From Sorex araneus (lineage: Eukaryota > Chordata > Mammalia > Eulipotyphla > Soricidae), in the NCBI RefSeq assembly GCF_027595985.1, contig NC_073305.1, positions 80,669,974 to 80,733,973 of the forward strand: 64,000 bases of DNA, written 5' to 3'. The translations under genes and the position numbers were made by a program. The first letter of the stretch is position 1; each line of letters opens with the position of its first letter. This document shows positions 23,933 through 35,264 of this stretch, in pieces. The notes under the pieces were generated by a model, which saw nothing but the letters and a program-made list of their open reading frames with translations, was not told the origin of the DNA and searched no databases.

Positions 23933-24080
23933 GGGGGCTGGAGAGATGGTATAGTGGGTAGGGCACTTCTCTAGTACCTCACAGGGTCCCCTGAGCCTTG
24001 CCAGGAGTGATCCCTGAGTGCAGAGCTAGGAATAAGCCTTGAACACCGAGATTTGGTCCCAAAGCCAAAAGCAAACGGAA
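23933..24080 (+). mobile_element. SINE type 1 with internal deletion
   Basis: Head 'gggctggagagatggtatag', then a jump from the start of the box B region to 'cagggtcccctgagccttgc' and 'aggagtgatccctgagtgca'. The box B region is missing, so the copy is not transcription-competent. Confidence 0.75.
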
Positions 24081-24084
24081 GCAA

Positions 24085-25790
24085 ACCAAAGTTAATGTGA
24101 TTGAGGTGCTATGGAAAAGACATTTCAGCTGCATCCCATATTCTTGCCCAAGTGTGTCCATTTAAAAAAATGTTGTCCACCTGACTTACTGGGATTCTTT
24201 CTCTTCATCAACCATTCTCAGTCTTCGCCCAAATCAAAGTGAGAAAATTGAAAGGGGTCTTAGATTAAGATGGAAGTGTGGGAACTGAGAGACAGAGGCA
24301 AGAGAATACTTCTCTAACAGTCATAAGAAGAGATCAATTTCAATACAAGTTTGCTTCCAAGACAGAATTCTCTCCTGAGTCATGACCAAAAGGACTTCAT
24401 GGGTACTGGTAGTCTGCGCAGGTGAATCAAGGAATGAGAACCAGTCTTCAAGCCCTGCACACGTGCCCACGCCCACCCACCTACCCTCCTATATTTTCAG
24501 TCCCACATCCTTCCCAGTTTTCTACAATGTGCATGTTTTATGTGTGAAATAGTAAAAGTAGTATTTTCTCACTCAACAGTGATTAAGATAATTTTGGAAA
24601 TGTGCTAAGAAAAGCTATTTCCATTTAATTTTTTGGCAGAAAAATTTCTTTGAAAGAAGATGGAACATTATGAGTCTGTGTTCTAGAATCAAGACTCTGA
24701 GTCTCTGAGGGGAGGGGCGCAGTGGTGTGTAGAGAGAGCTCTATTTGGAACACTGGAGGTTGGATGTGTTATTTCCTTTTCCTATCTGGGATCAGAAAAT
24801 TGCAATTGTTGAACAAGAACTGAAGCTTATATAATAGTCATAGCACTTGTACTCCAAATAAAGATGTTTATGTCTTAAAACCAGAATTTTCTGTATCTTT
24901 GAATCAATGAGCCTGGAATAGAAAATGTTTTTCCTTTCTAAGGTACATGAATTGATGAAATGTATTTTCCATTTTGGGGACACAATGTATACCAAGCAGC
25001 AAAACAGCAAAATTGCTTTATTATGACATGTTTTGATGCAGAAGATTTTGGAAAAATATCTAAATATAGCAGATGTAGGCAACTTGAAACTTGAGCACCA
25101 TTTTAAGCCCTCCTCTGCAGTTAACTAAAATTGATCTTCCTAACAAGAGCCAAAAATAGCAGGAGGAAAAAAGGGACTAGACAATGACTTTTCATATCGC
25201 TCCCTGCAGGCATTTTCAGGTGACAATGAATATGACCTTCCAAAGCCATCTTGAGAGCAAAATAAAGGCAGGCATTTCACATCCCACCTTGGAGGTACCA
25301 CCCATTTAGTTCCTGAAACATCTCTATTTTACCATTTTAGCTGATGGGAATAGATCAGTAATTTTGCTGGGCTGCACCTTTGTTTCTGCTATTTTGTTTC
25401 ATGTGGAAAAAAACACAAACAAACAACCAAACAACCAAAAAAAAAAAAAAAAAGAAAAAACCCAAGCCAAAACCCCCCACATAATTATGCCCTTTCTGGA
25501 ATCAGAAAAAATAGACCATAAGAAATAAAAATAAGTAGTTGATTAATTCCATGTATCATGTTAAAGTTCATTTTACTTTATATAGGTCACTGTTAAACGG
25601 CGGGCTTCTATAAAGCATGATGCTAATATAATTGTTGGAATCCTCTGCTTTATAGAGCCCATAATAGCCCTTAGGTAGAGCAGAGGAAGAGTAATTCTGC
25701 ATAGGGTGATACTGGACCTTACAGGAAACTAATTAGAAGGACTTAAGGGGTGATTGTTTCAGTGGGTGCCGATTAGCAGAAAAAAAAAAT
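24085..25790. other. Intron sequence, unassigned
   Basis: A long A-rich patch lies at 25410-25460. No exon or named repeat was recognised in these 1.7 kb. Confidence 0.5.
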
Positions 25791-25792
25791 GT

Positions 25793-25885
25793 AGAGGGAT
25801 GGAGGAATCAAACCTGGGTCAGCCACGTGCAAGGCAAACACCCTACCCACTGTGCTATCGCTCCAGTCCTCTGTGCTATAGCTCC
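25793..25885 (-). mobile_element. SINE head fragment with a small duplication
   Basis: Reverse complement of a type 2 SINE head: 'gggatggaggaatcaaacc', 'gtgcaaggcaaacacccta', 'tgtgctatcgctccagtcc'. The last 20 or so bases are repeated immediately as 'tgtgctatagctccaatcc'. The body is absent. Confidence 0.75.
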
Positions 25886-26091
25886 AATCCTTCTTCTTTA
25901 GGTACGTGTAACTCTGATCTCATGTTGTAACACTTTGTTAAGGATTTCAAAACATGTCAAGGAAACTCTACAGTCTGGATTTCCTGTGGTCTGTTATAAT
26001 TGTATTCTTCCCTCCTTGTTTGTTTCAGGACCTCCTAAAAGTTCTAGGGGGCATGAGTTGTCCCTCTCTGGAAGAGGGTCACCCACATTAC

Positions 26092-26590
26092 TTTTTAAAA
26101 AAATTATTAAATTTATTTTTTACATTGAGGTAACATTAATGGATAAAAGTGGAAAAGTTTAAATGTTCTGGAGTACAGACTTATCATACCAAACTCACCA
26201 TCAGAGTTTGGTGCCCCTAACAAAATGCTCCCAACAAAATTTTTAGGATTCTTTCTGTCATTGGCACATGGTTGTTTCTAGATCTTGGCTATTATAAACA
26301 ATGCTGCAGTAAACATAGATATGCATATATCTTTTTGATTTAGTGTTTTTACTTTTCAAATAGATGCTTTTGAGTGCAAGTGCTATATAACATTTGATTT
26401 TTAATTATTTGAGAATTCTCCATACTGTCGTCCCTAGAGGGCAAATCACTGACAAAATCACTAACAATGAGGGTTCCTTTATACTGACTCTCACCAGCAC
26501 TTGTTGCTTCTGATCTTTTTTTACATGGGGCATTCTCATTGGGATGAGCTATGTTGTTATGACATCTCATTGTTAATATTTTTAAAAACA
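26092..26590 (-). mobile_element. Old LINE-1 fragment
   Basis: 'tgtttctagatcttggctat', 'aaacaatgctgcagtaaaca' and 'gagaattctccatactgt' are reverse-complement ORF2 end phrases typical of old mammalian L1. The element is heavily decayed. Confidence 0.7.
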
Positions 26591-26659
26591 GAGACACGGT
26601 ATCCTGGATGGAGCTCAGTGGTTCATGGTTTCAAGTTCCTCACCATACACACATAAAGA

Positions 26660-26767
26660 GACCGAGAGACAGAGACAGAGAGATACAGAGAGACAGAGAA
26701 AGAGAGAGACACAGAGGTAGAGAGAGATATATACAGAGAGAGAAGACGGGGGCGGGGGAGTAGAGAG

Positions 26768-26851
<84 letters not shown>
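26660..26851. repeat. GA-rich tract with (GA)n microsatellite
   Basis: A degenerate purine-rich stretch leads to an almost pure GA run at 26771-26838. Confidence 0.95.
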
Positions 26852-26852
<1 letters not shown>

Positions 26853-27435
26853 CTGATTTATCCCTGCTTGTCTGAGCTCAGGTCTATGTGCACATTGTCC
26901 TTCTGGGAATGGGTCCTTATGTCACCATGACACACCTTCTGTGGGAAGTTAGTTGTGTTAAAGATCCCATAAGGCAGGCAGGAGCCCTAGTCTGGATGCC
27001 ATCTTGTGCTACCTATTGTACTTTCTTTAGACTGTTTCTCAGCATCTTAGCATTTTGGCATCTCTTCCCAGGCACTCAGTTCTACCACTTTAATATTATT
27101 AGTCACTTCTCTGAAGCAAAACTCCAATCCTTTGATCATTTGAATTGGTTTTTGTCTGCTTTCATTCTAATTTGTTTCTGTACTTCTGGAACTGGGGTAG
27201 TCATCCATTAACATGGAAGGCATTACAATTTGTTACTGAAATGATTCTGCCTAAGGATTAAAAATGAATTTTATGAAATCATTATTTTTTTCCTGATAGA
27301 AATGCTGAAAGTCCTCTTGTTGAGAAAATATTAATTTAGTACAGTCTGACTCAGTCTGTTTAAAATCATAAGAAAGCAACAATTTGCTGGTGAAGAAATT
27401 ATCTGTGGACAGGCTAATAACATTAATTCACGCAT
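26852..27435. other. Intron sequence, unassigned
   Basis: A 107-codon plus frame (26888-27211) has no recognisable product. No repeats recognised. Confidence 0.45.
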
Positions 27436-27439
27436 CCCA

Positions 27440-27520
27440 TCCAATATTTATTGACCATCTACTATGTACAAGGTGTTATCAGGGACTGGAATAGAAAATG
27501 AATAAAACATTCATTCTCTC
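27440..27520 (+). mobile_element. L2 3' end fragment
   Basis: 'atttattgaccatctactat', 'gtacaaggtgttatcaggga' and 'gaataaaacattcattctc' follow the pattern of the ancient L2 3' end. Confidence 0.55.
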
Positions 27521-27529
27521 CTCAAAAAA

Positions 27530-27735
27530 GTAGGAGCAGAGAGTTAACTCAAAGGACTGAGTGCATGCTTTGTATGAAGGAAGTCTGGATTTAGTCCCTG
27601 GCACCACATGCTCTTCCACGTATTGCACAGAGCAACCTCCGAGCACTGGGCCAGAAGTGGACCCTGAACACCACTGGGTATAGCCCCCAAACAAATAAAC
27701 AAAGAAACAAACAAACAAACAAACAAACAAACAAC
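27530..27735 (+). mobile_element. Old SINE with (AAAC)n tail
   Basis: Diverged head and box B ('ggatttagtccctggcacca'), body 'ctccgagcactgggccaga', and a tail expanded to AAAC/AAAT units at 27690-27733. Confidence 0.65.
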
Positions 27736-27739
27736 ACCG

Positions 27740-28376
27740 TATAGTTAGTTAGCACAGAAGCAGAAAATTCCAGTAAGGAGAAGTGAACATTTGTGAAAAG
27801 TGCAGGGAACAGGAACAATTCTTTGCCTTGGCACATTGTTTAGGGAAGAAGACAGAGAGGTGAATGTGGAGGGTGCTGTGCTGAATCTTGTTCCCCTATC
27901 CTTGCAGCTGAAAAAAAATTTGAAGAGACTGGGCCTCTAACATGACCTTGATGATATTCTTACTTCAATTACTGCATACAAATAATTCATCTGTGTCAGG
28001 TAAAGAAGCTACCAGGACATAGGAAATGGACCCATGAATAACCAAATAAAGAGAAACAGCCTCAAATTGTTGGCAAGAGATGAAGAGAGAAAGATACTCC
28101 AGAAAATACATCACAGTTGCAAGTATTTCATGGAATTCAGTATCAAAGATCATTGAAAAGCATGAGACCCTTCACAGTCACTCACACATAGGTTTTCTTT
28201 TGCACACTAACCAGGCTTGGATCGGGCTTTCTGGAAGCTAGAGTGGTGTTCGACTAAACTGCCAATTCAGAATTAAAATGACCATTTTGCTCATGACATA
28301 GCATAGCAGGCCTAAAGTTAACCAAGAGAGTCAGTATCTTTAATAGAAGGCCACTAGAATAGCTGATTATAGACAC
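27740..28376. other. Intron sequence, unassigned
   Basis: Nothing recognisable on either strand. Confidence 0.5.
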
Positions 28377-28390
28377 AGAAGAGTGAAGCA

Positions 28391-28546
28391 ATGGGGCTGG
28401 AGTGATAGCACAGTGGGTAGGGTGTTTGCCTTGCATTCCCAGCATCCCATATGGTCCCCCGAGCACTGACAGGAATAATTCCTGGGTGCAGAGACAGGAG
28501 TACCCCTGTGCCATGCTGGTGTGACCCAAAAAAGGGGGGGAAAAAA
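28391..28546 (+). mobile_element. SINE type 1 lacking box B
   Basis: Head 'ggggctggagtgatagcaca' is followed by box A, but the text runs from 'ccttgcat' straight into 'tcccagcatcccatatggtc', so box B is gone. The tail is G7 then A7. A perfect 14-bp target duplication, agaagagtgaagca, lies at 28377-28390 and 28547-28560. Confidence 0.93.
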
Positions 28547-28644
28547 AGAAGAGTGAAGCATTGACCAACCAGCTCTGTTATCTAGGGTAAATTCCATCAG
28601 TAATAGTTTCTATCTCACAGAGAAGAGCACTTGAAAATAGTAGA

Positions 28645-28903
28645 TAAGAAAGAGAGACAGTGAGAGACACAGACAGAGACACAGAGAGAGACAGAGACAG
28701 AAAGTAGGAAAGTCCCTGTCATAGAGACAGGCTGGAACGTGGTGTGTGTGGGGGGGACCACTGGTGGCAGGAAATGTGCACTGGTGGAGGGATGGGTGTT
28801 GGAGTATAAATGACTGAAACCTGACCATGAACAGCTTTGTAACTATATATCATGGTGATTCAATTAAAAAAGTAAAAAAGAAGCGCTAATACAAAGTTAA
28901 AAA
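28645..28903 (+). mobile_element. LINE-1 3' tail
   Basis: Purine-rich tract, then 'gtgcactggtggagggatgg', 'ctttgtaactatatatcatg', 'gtgattcaattaaaaaagt'. The flanking direct repeat aaaatagtaga (28634-28644 and 28904-28914) indicates a short 5'-truncated insertion of about 260 bp. Confidence 0.85.
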
Positions 28904-28914
28904 AAAATAGTAGA

Positions 28915-30660
28915 CAGTACATGTATTTGATCTGAAAGGGAGATACTCATAGGTCAGCAGCACAATCCAGTTCCAGGCACACTTTTAAAACATAGTTGGA
29001 AGATATTTACAATTCTAAAATGAACCATTTTTTTTTACTCTCTTTAAGAATATTCCATTTCCTTCTTCTTTCCTGGGTCCTTTGTGCCAGGGTCTGTGAA
29101 TATCCCCGCTGAAGTTCAACTTCCATTCAATCTTTCCTATCTGCCTCTGTCAGTCTGGGGTCACACACGTCCCGGAAGTACCCACCAAGTACCCACCGAA
29201 TTGTTAGTGCTGAGATTTGCTTTCATACTCTGCTTGCCTCTTGCTTGGTGAACACTGTCTAGTCATGGATTCCTTTCCCAGTCAGAAGGAAAATGTCATC
29301 TTCATCTCCTAGATTACAGTCTAAGAAGTACATTAGAGACGTAATGGCAGAATGTCTAATGTAGGCCGGGACTCATCTATAAGCAGTGAAGTAGGAAGAG
29401 CACTGCATTACTGAACTGCAATCTAGAAATAGTGAATAGGAAGAGAAGTGCATTATGGCACTGCACATCTTAACTGTCACTACTAGGTCATTCCCCCTCC
29501 CAGAGCCTCAGTTTACACTCTTGTAAAATGCAGGTTGGCCAATAACTTTGAGATTCCTTAAACAAGTGATTATGAAGAGCTTCATTTGCTGGCCCCAAAC
29601 AAGACGTTCAAAAGGGCTGTTAATACCCTTTCTGGGGAATAATACTGGTGGCTTCATGCTCCTTGATTTTATAGGGTCTGTTGGAGTGTGTTGCCTTGTC
29701 CTGAAGTATCCCAAATTAATCTGGGAAATGATTTACAAGACTTAGCTTGTGTTGAGAGCATCTGGATGATCTATTTAAGCACCCACCCCCATGGAAAAAC
29801 CACCAGCAGACAGACTCAGTTTAGTCCTTAAAATGAATTAAAACCTAAGTGCTAATTCAGAACCACCTAATCCCATGACTTCCCACTATTTCCCCTTCTG
29901 ATACAATATGGCAAAAGTGCCTTGGCAAATAAGGTAAAAGCATCTTCAGAAATTGAAAAATATAATATACCTCTGGGCAAAACATGTAAAGATGATTTTG
30001 GACAAGTGCCTAAGAGATCTGTAGAAGACTGATAATGATAGCATTAATTGTAACAGCAAGAAAAAAACCCAAAATATCCACCCACAGGAAGAATAACGAA
30101 TGAAGTGTGATGGTAGTTACATGCTCCAAAGGAATAGACTAAGTAAAAACTGAGTGCATCCATGCTACACATACCACCAACAGACAAAATGGCCCTCCGA
30201 TGTTTCAGAAGTTAAAGCCTCTTGTGACCAGTTCTTGAGGACTTTAGACACTTCCCTTTGGAGGACAGAATGAATGTACTGCAATAGAAGTTTTCTGGGC
30301 ATATCTGTGCTAGCAGTAGAATAGGATTATAGCAGAAACCCTGTGACAAATGGTAGAGTTCCTTTAGTTTATTCTGGGAAGACAAATTTCTTGTGGAACA
30401 GAGAGAAATCCATTAAGAATTAGGAAGCTCTTTACAATCTTAAAATAGCTACACTGCAATCCAGAAGTTGCATGGCCCGAGACAATATGAGTATCAATTC
30501 CTGAAGTGCTTTAAACAGGTACAGAGCTTGTCATTTCATTCATTGCTCCTCCCATTCTCCACATAGAACAATCAATCTACTAGAAATGGAGACGTTACTG
30601 GGAACTGAAGATTCCAAGGTGGTTAATCTATAATGACCTTCCTAGGTGCTGATAAATGTT
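28915..30660. other. Intron sequence with a MIR relic
   Basis: At 29470-29560 'gtcattccccctcccagagc' and 'cctcagtttacactcttgta' match MIR in reverse orientation. The remainder (about 1.6 kb) shows no repeat or exon. Confidence 0.5.
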
Positions 30661-30705
30661 TTGCTTTGTTCGTTTTTTTTTTTTTTAAGCCAGTCAAATT
30701 CAGCA

Positions 30706-30714
30706 GTGTGTGTG

Positions 30715-30754
<40 letters not shown>
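30706..30754. repeat. (TG)n microsatellite, CA repeat in the RCAN2 transcript
   Basis: About 49 bases of TG units with one interruption. On the RCAN2 sense strand this is a CA repeat, 119-167 nt downstream of the donor site at 30872. Runs of this kind are known binding sites for hnRNP L. Confidence 0.96.
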
Positions 30755-30756
<2 letters not shown>

Positions 30757-30773
30757 TGGGGGGGTGGGGTGGG
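30755..30773 (+). other. G-rich tract, potential G-quadruplex
   Basis: The plus strand has runs of seven, four and three G separated by single T, which allows four GGG runs. It adjoins the TG repeat, on the template strand of RCAN2. Confidence 0.6.
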
Positions 30774-30840
30774 TAGAATAACAACTTTAGTGATCCTAGT
30801 GTTAATAAGTTCTGATAACCCACTACCATCGGACCAGTCA

Positions 30841-31071
<231 letters not shown>

Positions 31072-31149
31072 TTATTCATCATGGTCTCAGCTATGCCATG
31101 CTGGTGTATTAAGCCAGTCTCACCTTCTAGGCCACACACAAGGGGGATT

Positions 31150-31290
31150 CTCATGGCTCTGAGCTGTGCGGGTGGTGGTGGTGGTGGGGAGTTGTCTCTC
31201 CTGGTGGTTCTTGAGGGAACTATGTGATGCAGGAGATCAGGGGCAGCTGCATGCAAGACAAGTACCTCAAACTATACTATCCCTCTGTCC
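31150..31290 (-). mobile_element. Decayed SINE upstream of the exon acceptor
   Basis: 'ctctcctggtggttcttgag', 'gcagctgcatgcaagacaag' and 'aactatactatccctctgtc' give a weak reverse-complement SINE match. A (GGT)n patch occurs at 31169-31186. It begins about 105 bp before the RCAN2 exon in transcript order. Confidence 0.5.
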
Positions 31291-31403
31291 CAGAGTCTCA
31301 CTTTTATCCTGTGACAAATGAACCGATGATGAACCAGATTATAATAATAATTACTACTTACCCCACCCGATGTGCTCAATTATCTTATTTAATTCTTTAA
31401 ATT

Positions 31404-31570
31404 GTGAGCCTCTGTCTTTAGCATGTATCACAATTACCTGACAAGGTACTAAAACACAAATTGCTGAATCCCACTCCTGAAGTTTCTGAGTCAGCAGATT
31501 TGGGGTAAGACCTGAGAATTTGCTTTGCTAACAAGTTTCCAGGTGCTACTGGTGCTTACTCCGCCTCCCC
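31404..31570 (+). mobile_element. MER5A (hAT-Charlie DNA transposon relic)
   Basis: The text 'gcatgtatcacaattacctg', 'aaaacacaaattgctgaatc', 'ctgaagtttctgagtcagca', 'gacctgagaatttgctttgc', 'taacaagtttccaggtgcta' follows the MER5A consensus in order. It is a non-autonomous, ancient placental element. Confidence 0.85.
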
Positions 31571-31639
31571 CCTCAACCCACTGTGTCTCTGTTCCCAGCT
31601 CCTCCTCCCTGCCTTTCTTTTTCTCTCTTATTTTCTCTG

Positions 31640-32400
31640 TGATAATCACATAACGTGGCATTTACCATTTTAAAGTGTAATTTATTACCAATTTACTCAC
31701 CACTACTATCTAAATACAAAGTATCAAAAGGCTATAATCATTTCTGCCAGAAGTCAGACTTTGACAACTAACCTACTTTCCTTCTCTATGGTTTTACCTC
31801 CTGTAGATATTTAATACAAATGGAAACAAAAGACTATATGACTTTTTATATTTAACTTCCTTTATTCAGTGTACTGTTTTCAAGGTTCATCTATGTTATA
31901 GTGTATCAGTACTTGGATTTTTTTTTTTTTGGTGGCTGAATAATATTCTAGTGGATAGATAAACTAGTTTACTCATCCACTGGACTGGAGCAATAGCACA
32001 GCAGGTAGGGCGTTTGCCTTGCACACGGCTGACCTGGGTTCAATTCCTCCCTCCCCCTCGGAGAGCCTGACAAACTACCAAGAGTATCCTGCCCGCATGG
32101 CAGAACCTGGCAAGCTACCGGTGGCATATTTGATATGCCAAAAATAGTAACAAGTCTCACAATGGAGATGTTGTGAGCATCCACCGATGGAGCAAATCGA
32201 TGAACAACGGGACAATAGTGCTAACAGTGCAAACTCATCCACTGATAGACATTTGGGTTGTTTCCATCTTCTGAAAGGAGAGCTGCTATACCTAAGTGTG
32301 TAGTTGTGTTTATTTGAATCTGTTGTCAATTATTTTAAGATATACAAGTAGCAAAAGAATCACTGGTTCAACTGTTTAACTTTCAAAGGAACCATGTGGG
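31640..32400 (-). mobile_element. Old LINE-1 fragment interrupted by a SINE
   Basis: 'ttttggtggctgaataatat', 'gatagacatttgggttgttt' and nearby text match the ORF2 end of old mammalian L1 in reverse. A type 2 SINE (31983-32232) interrupts it. Confidence 0.75.
31983..32232 (+). mobile_element. SINE type 2 inserted in an old LINE-1
   Basis: Complete head (tagcacagcagg, ggttcaattcc) and type 2 body with doubled 'aagctacc' blocks and the atatgcc hairpin arm. A perfect target duplication actcatccac (31971-31980 and 32233-32242) restores the L1 sequence when the SINE is removed. Confidence 0.93.
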
Positions 32401-32504
32401 ATTCCTTAAGAGGTGAAGAAAACGAAATTTGCATTTTTGTCACACAAGTCAGTAGCAGTGTGGGATTTCCTTTTTGGGAATGAGACCAAGTCTAAGTCTG
32501 TTCC

Positions 32505-32642
32505 TTGTTTACTTTGGGGGTAAGCTGGGTTAGGCCACATGTAGCAGTGCTGGGGGCTATCCTGGCTCTGTGCTTTCGAGGCCATGTGGTGCTCATGATT
32601 GAAAGGCAAGAACTTTAACCCTCGAACTATTTCTCCAGCCAC
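32505..32642 (-). mobile_element. Old SINE type 1
   Basis: 'gtagcagtgctgggggctat', 'ctggctctgtgctttcgag' and 'ctcgaactatttctccagcc' in reverse orientation, with box B decayed. Confidence 0.65.
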
Positions 32643-32649
32643 AGTCCCT

Positions 32650-33310
32650 GAAGTGGTCTAACAAAAGTCCCCTAAAAAAGATGCCTAGTATATGTCCCCA
32701 TTTCAATGGCTTGGTAGGTGGAAACTCTCCTCGAAAAGATAATCAGCTGTGCCCAGAAGGCTCGGGAGGACCACCATTGCTCCACTCTGCCCACAGTTCC
32801 TAGAACTGGCCTAGGCACCTCTGCCTTATCAATATCAGGTGTCCAGCAAGACATACATTCTCTGCCTTTGCTACCCAAATTCCTAGAATTGACCACACTG
32901 CTCCCTTTGTGGGATCAGCTTATTCTACGTACATTCTATTATCTCTCTATGGTTGACTTAGAACATTTCATAGCTGGTCCAAATTATTGTTTGTGTATCA
33001 TTTTATGTGATTGGCTTAGAATATTTTAAATACAATTTACTTCCTCCCCAAATTGGAAATATGTCTCCTGCTCACCCCCTTCCAGAACAGAAGGAAAGCA
33101 GAATCTTTCCACTCCTGAAGCAACACAGATAAAATGTGTCCCCTAAAAATACTAGGTCTCTCTGTGAGGTCTCCACTGTGTCAATCTGACGAGTGGACTC
33201 TTTCAATAAACTGACTTTGCTCTGTCTAAACCATCTCTCTACTGGTCATTCACTTTTTGTACCACCCCCCAGCTTGGACCCAGCAGAGTCCGGGTTTGAG
33301 CACTGGTTAC
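32650..33310 (+). mobile_element. Candidate solo LTR (class I ERV-like)
   Basis: The 3' part has the layout of a retroviral LTR: a polyadenylation signal AATAAA at 33205-33210, then a CT-rich stretch and 'cttggacccagcagagtccg' ending near 'tttgagca'. The 5' boundary is a guess and I found no clear target duplication. There is no internal coding region, so this would be a solo relic. Confidence 0.4.
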
Positions 33311-33344
33311 TAATGCTTTAGTTTTACAACTATCTCAGTTTCTA

Positions 33345-33514
33345 TTTTGTTTTATTTTTTTGCCACACCTGGCAGTGCTCATGGCTTACTCCTAGCTCTG
33401 CACTCAGGAATCAATCCTGGTAGTCCTTGGGGACCATGTGGGATGCTGGGATGGAACCCAGGTTGGCTACATGTAAGGAAAATACCCTACCTGCTACATT
33501 ATCTTTCAGAGCCC
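33345..33514 (-). mobile_element. SINE type 1
   Basis: 'cacacctggcagtgctcatg', 'gctctgcactcaggaatcaa', 'gggatgctgggatggaaccc' and a decayed head, in reverse. Similar T-rich flanks (ctattttgttttattt / ctattttattttattt) are a probable target duplication. Confidence 0.85.
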
Positions 33515-33739
33515 TCTATTTTATTTTATTTTGGTTAGAATATTTAACATGTTCAACTCTCACCAATTTTAAAGTGTGTAAAATATTATTATTGACACAG
33601 GTACAATGCTGTACCGCAGACCTCTAAAGCTAGTTTGTCTTGCTTAATCAAAACTGTTTGATAATTTATTAGTAACTAATTTTCTCAACAGAGGTTCCCC
33701 CTCTCTCTTAGCTCTTAGTTCTTTTATATGAATTTGACT

Positions 33740-33973
33740 GTAGCACTGTCATCCCATTGTTCATCGATTTGCTCAAGTGGGCACCAGTAACATCTCCATT
33801 GTGAGACTTGTTACTGTGTTTGGCATTTCAACACAGATAGCTTGCCAGGCTCTGTCATGCGAGCGAGATACTCTTGGTAGCTTGCCGAGCTCTCTGAGAG
33901 GGATGGAGGAATCGAACCTGGGTCTGCTGCGTGCAAGGCAAATGCCCTACCTACTGTGCTATCGGTCCAGTCC
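33740..33973 (-). mobile_element. SINE type 2
   Basis: Reverse-complement type 2 body and head. The inverted repeat pair cagtaac/gttactg is preserved. Perfect 12-bp target duplication atgaatttgact at 33728-33739 and 33974-33985. Confidence 0.94.
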
Positions 33974-34104
33974 ATGAATTTGACTATTTTATATAATTCA
34001 TATAAATCAAATCATGCAGCCTATGTCTTTTTCACTGCTAATTTCACTTATCATTAGGTCATTTTGCTTATTCATGTTTTCTAAATCATGTAATAGGTTA
34101 CTAA

Positions 34105-34175
34105 AAGTGACATATATACACATATATATGCATACTTATAGGTACATATGTATATACATATATAGTGACATATAC
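34105..34175. repeat. AT-rich (TATACA)-like low-complexity tract
   Basis: A run of alternating tatata/cata units. Confidence 0.8.
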
Positions 34176-34439
34176 ATAAAAAATTTGAGGGAATAGTCAG
34201 ACATTACTTTTGGGTGAAATAAAACACAAACTTTATTTTGTGTTTTATTTTCTTGAAAATATACAAGTTATTTTCCTACAAATTTTATCATGAATATGAA
34301 TCAATTGAAAGATATACAGTTTACAAAAACTATGTAATATTTAAAATTTTAATCATACTGCTGCCAGGAAGGTTAGGCATAGATTTGAAAGAGCATTTTT
34401 ATTGCAATTAATAGCTGACATTCACAGTGATTTTACCAA

Positions 34440-34575
34440 ACACTAGGCTTCAGAGGACCAGAGATGTGTCTCAAGTAGCAGAGCACATACTTGCATGTAA
34501 TGATACTCTAGACTCAAGTTTCACATACATGCATGGCTGGCCTCAGAACACTGCTGGGGATGATCCCCATAGCAT
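34440..34575 (+). mobile_element. Decayed SINE
   Basis: 'aagtagcagagcacatactt', 'gactcaagtttcacatac' and 'cagaacactgctggggatga' keep the order of a tRNA-like SINE but are strongly diverged. Confidence 0.4.
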
Positions 34576-34607
34576 CAAACAAAATTCATCACCAATTTCT
34601 GGGCTTT

Positions 34608-35143
34608 ATTTTACTGAATCAAAAAATTTTAGTGAGATGGTTACAAGCTTTCCTGTTTGGGTTACAATCATGAAATGATCAAACACCCATCCCCCCCACC
34701 AGTGCACATTCCCCACCACCAATATCCCGGGTATACCCCCCCTTTCCCACCCTCACCCTACCTCTATGGCAAACATTATTCCCCATACTCTCTCTCTACT
34801 TTTGGGCATCATGGCTTGCAACAGAGACACTGAGAGGTCATCATGTTTGGTCCATTATCTACTTTCGGCACACATCTCCCATCCCAACTGGTTCCTCCAG
34901 CCATCATTTTCTTAGTGATCCCTTCTGTATTGCATCTGCCTTCTCCCCTCCGCTCATGAAGCAGGCTTCCAGCTATGGGGCAATCCCCCTGGCCCTTGTA
35001 TCTACCGTCTTTGGGTGTCAGCCTCGTGATGTTCTTCTATACTCCACAAATGAGTGCAGTCCCTCTCTGTCTGTTCCTCTCTTTCTGACTCATTTCACTT
35101 AGCATGATACTCTCTATATCTATCCATTTATAAGCAAATTTCA
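34608..35143 (-). mobile_element. LINE-1, 3' segment of a twin-primed insertion
   Basis: Reverse L1 tail: 'gtgagatggttacaagcttt', 'gatcaaacacccatcc', 'ccaatatcccgggtatac', then the ORF2 stop region to 'tccatttataagcaaatttc'. The same subfamily is found at 45532. Left target copy ttctgggcttt at 34597-34607. Confidence 0.87.
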
Positions 35144-35208
35144 AGAAACTTTGGTACATCTACACAGTGGAATACTATGCAGCTGTTAGGAGAGATGAAG
35201 TCATGAAA
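35144..35208 (+). mobile_element. LINE-1, short inverted 5' segment
   Basis: 65 bases of forward L1 ('aagaaactttggtacatcta', 'cagtggaatactatgcagct', 'gatgaagtcatgaaat') follow the minus-oriented segment directly. The right target copy ttctgggcttt is at 35209-35219. Confidence 0.87.
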
Positions 35209-35264
35209 TTCTGGGCTTTTTAATACATAACAATTCATGTTAATATTATAACAATAATATGGGT

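Noticed and set aside
26660..26851. GA-rich tract as a regulatory GAGA-factor array
   Set aside because: It has the degenerate edges of an ordinary microsatellite and there is no promoter context.
27690..27733. Regular AAAC spacing as a CRISPR-like array
   Set aside because: It is a 4-bp simple repeat at a SINE tail, without repeat-spacer organisation.
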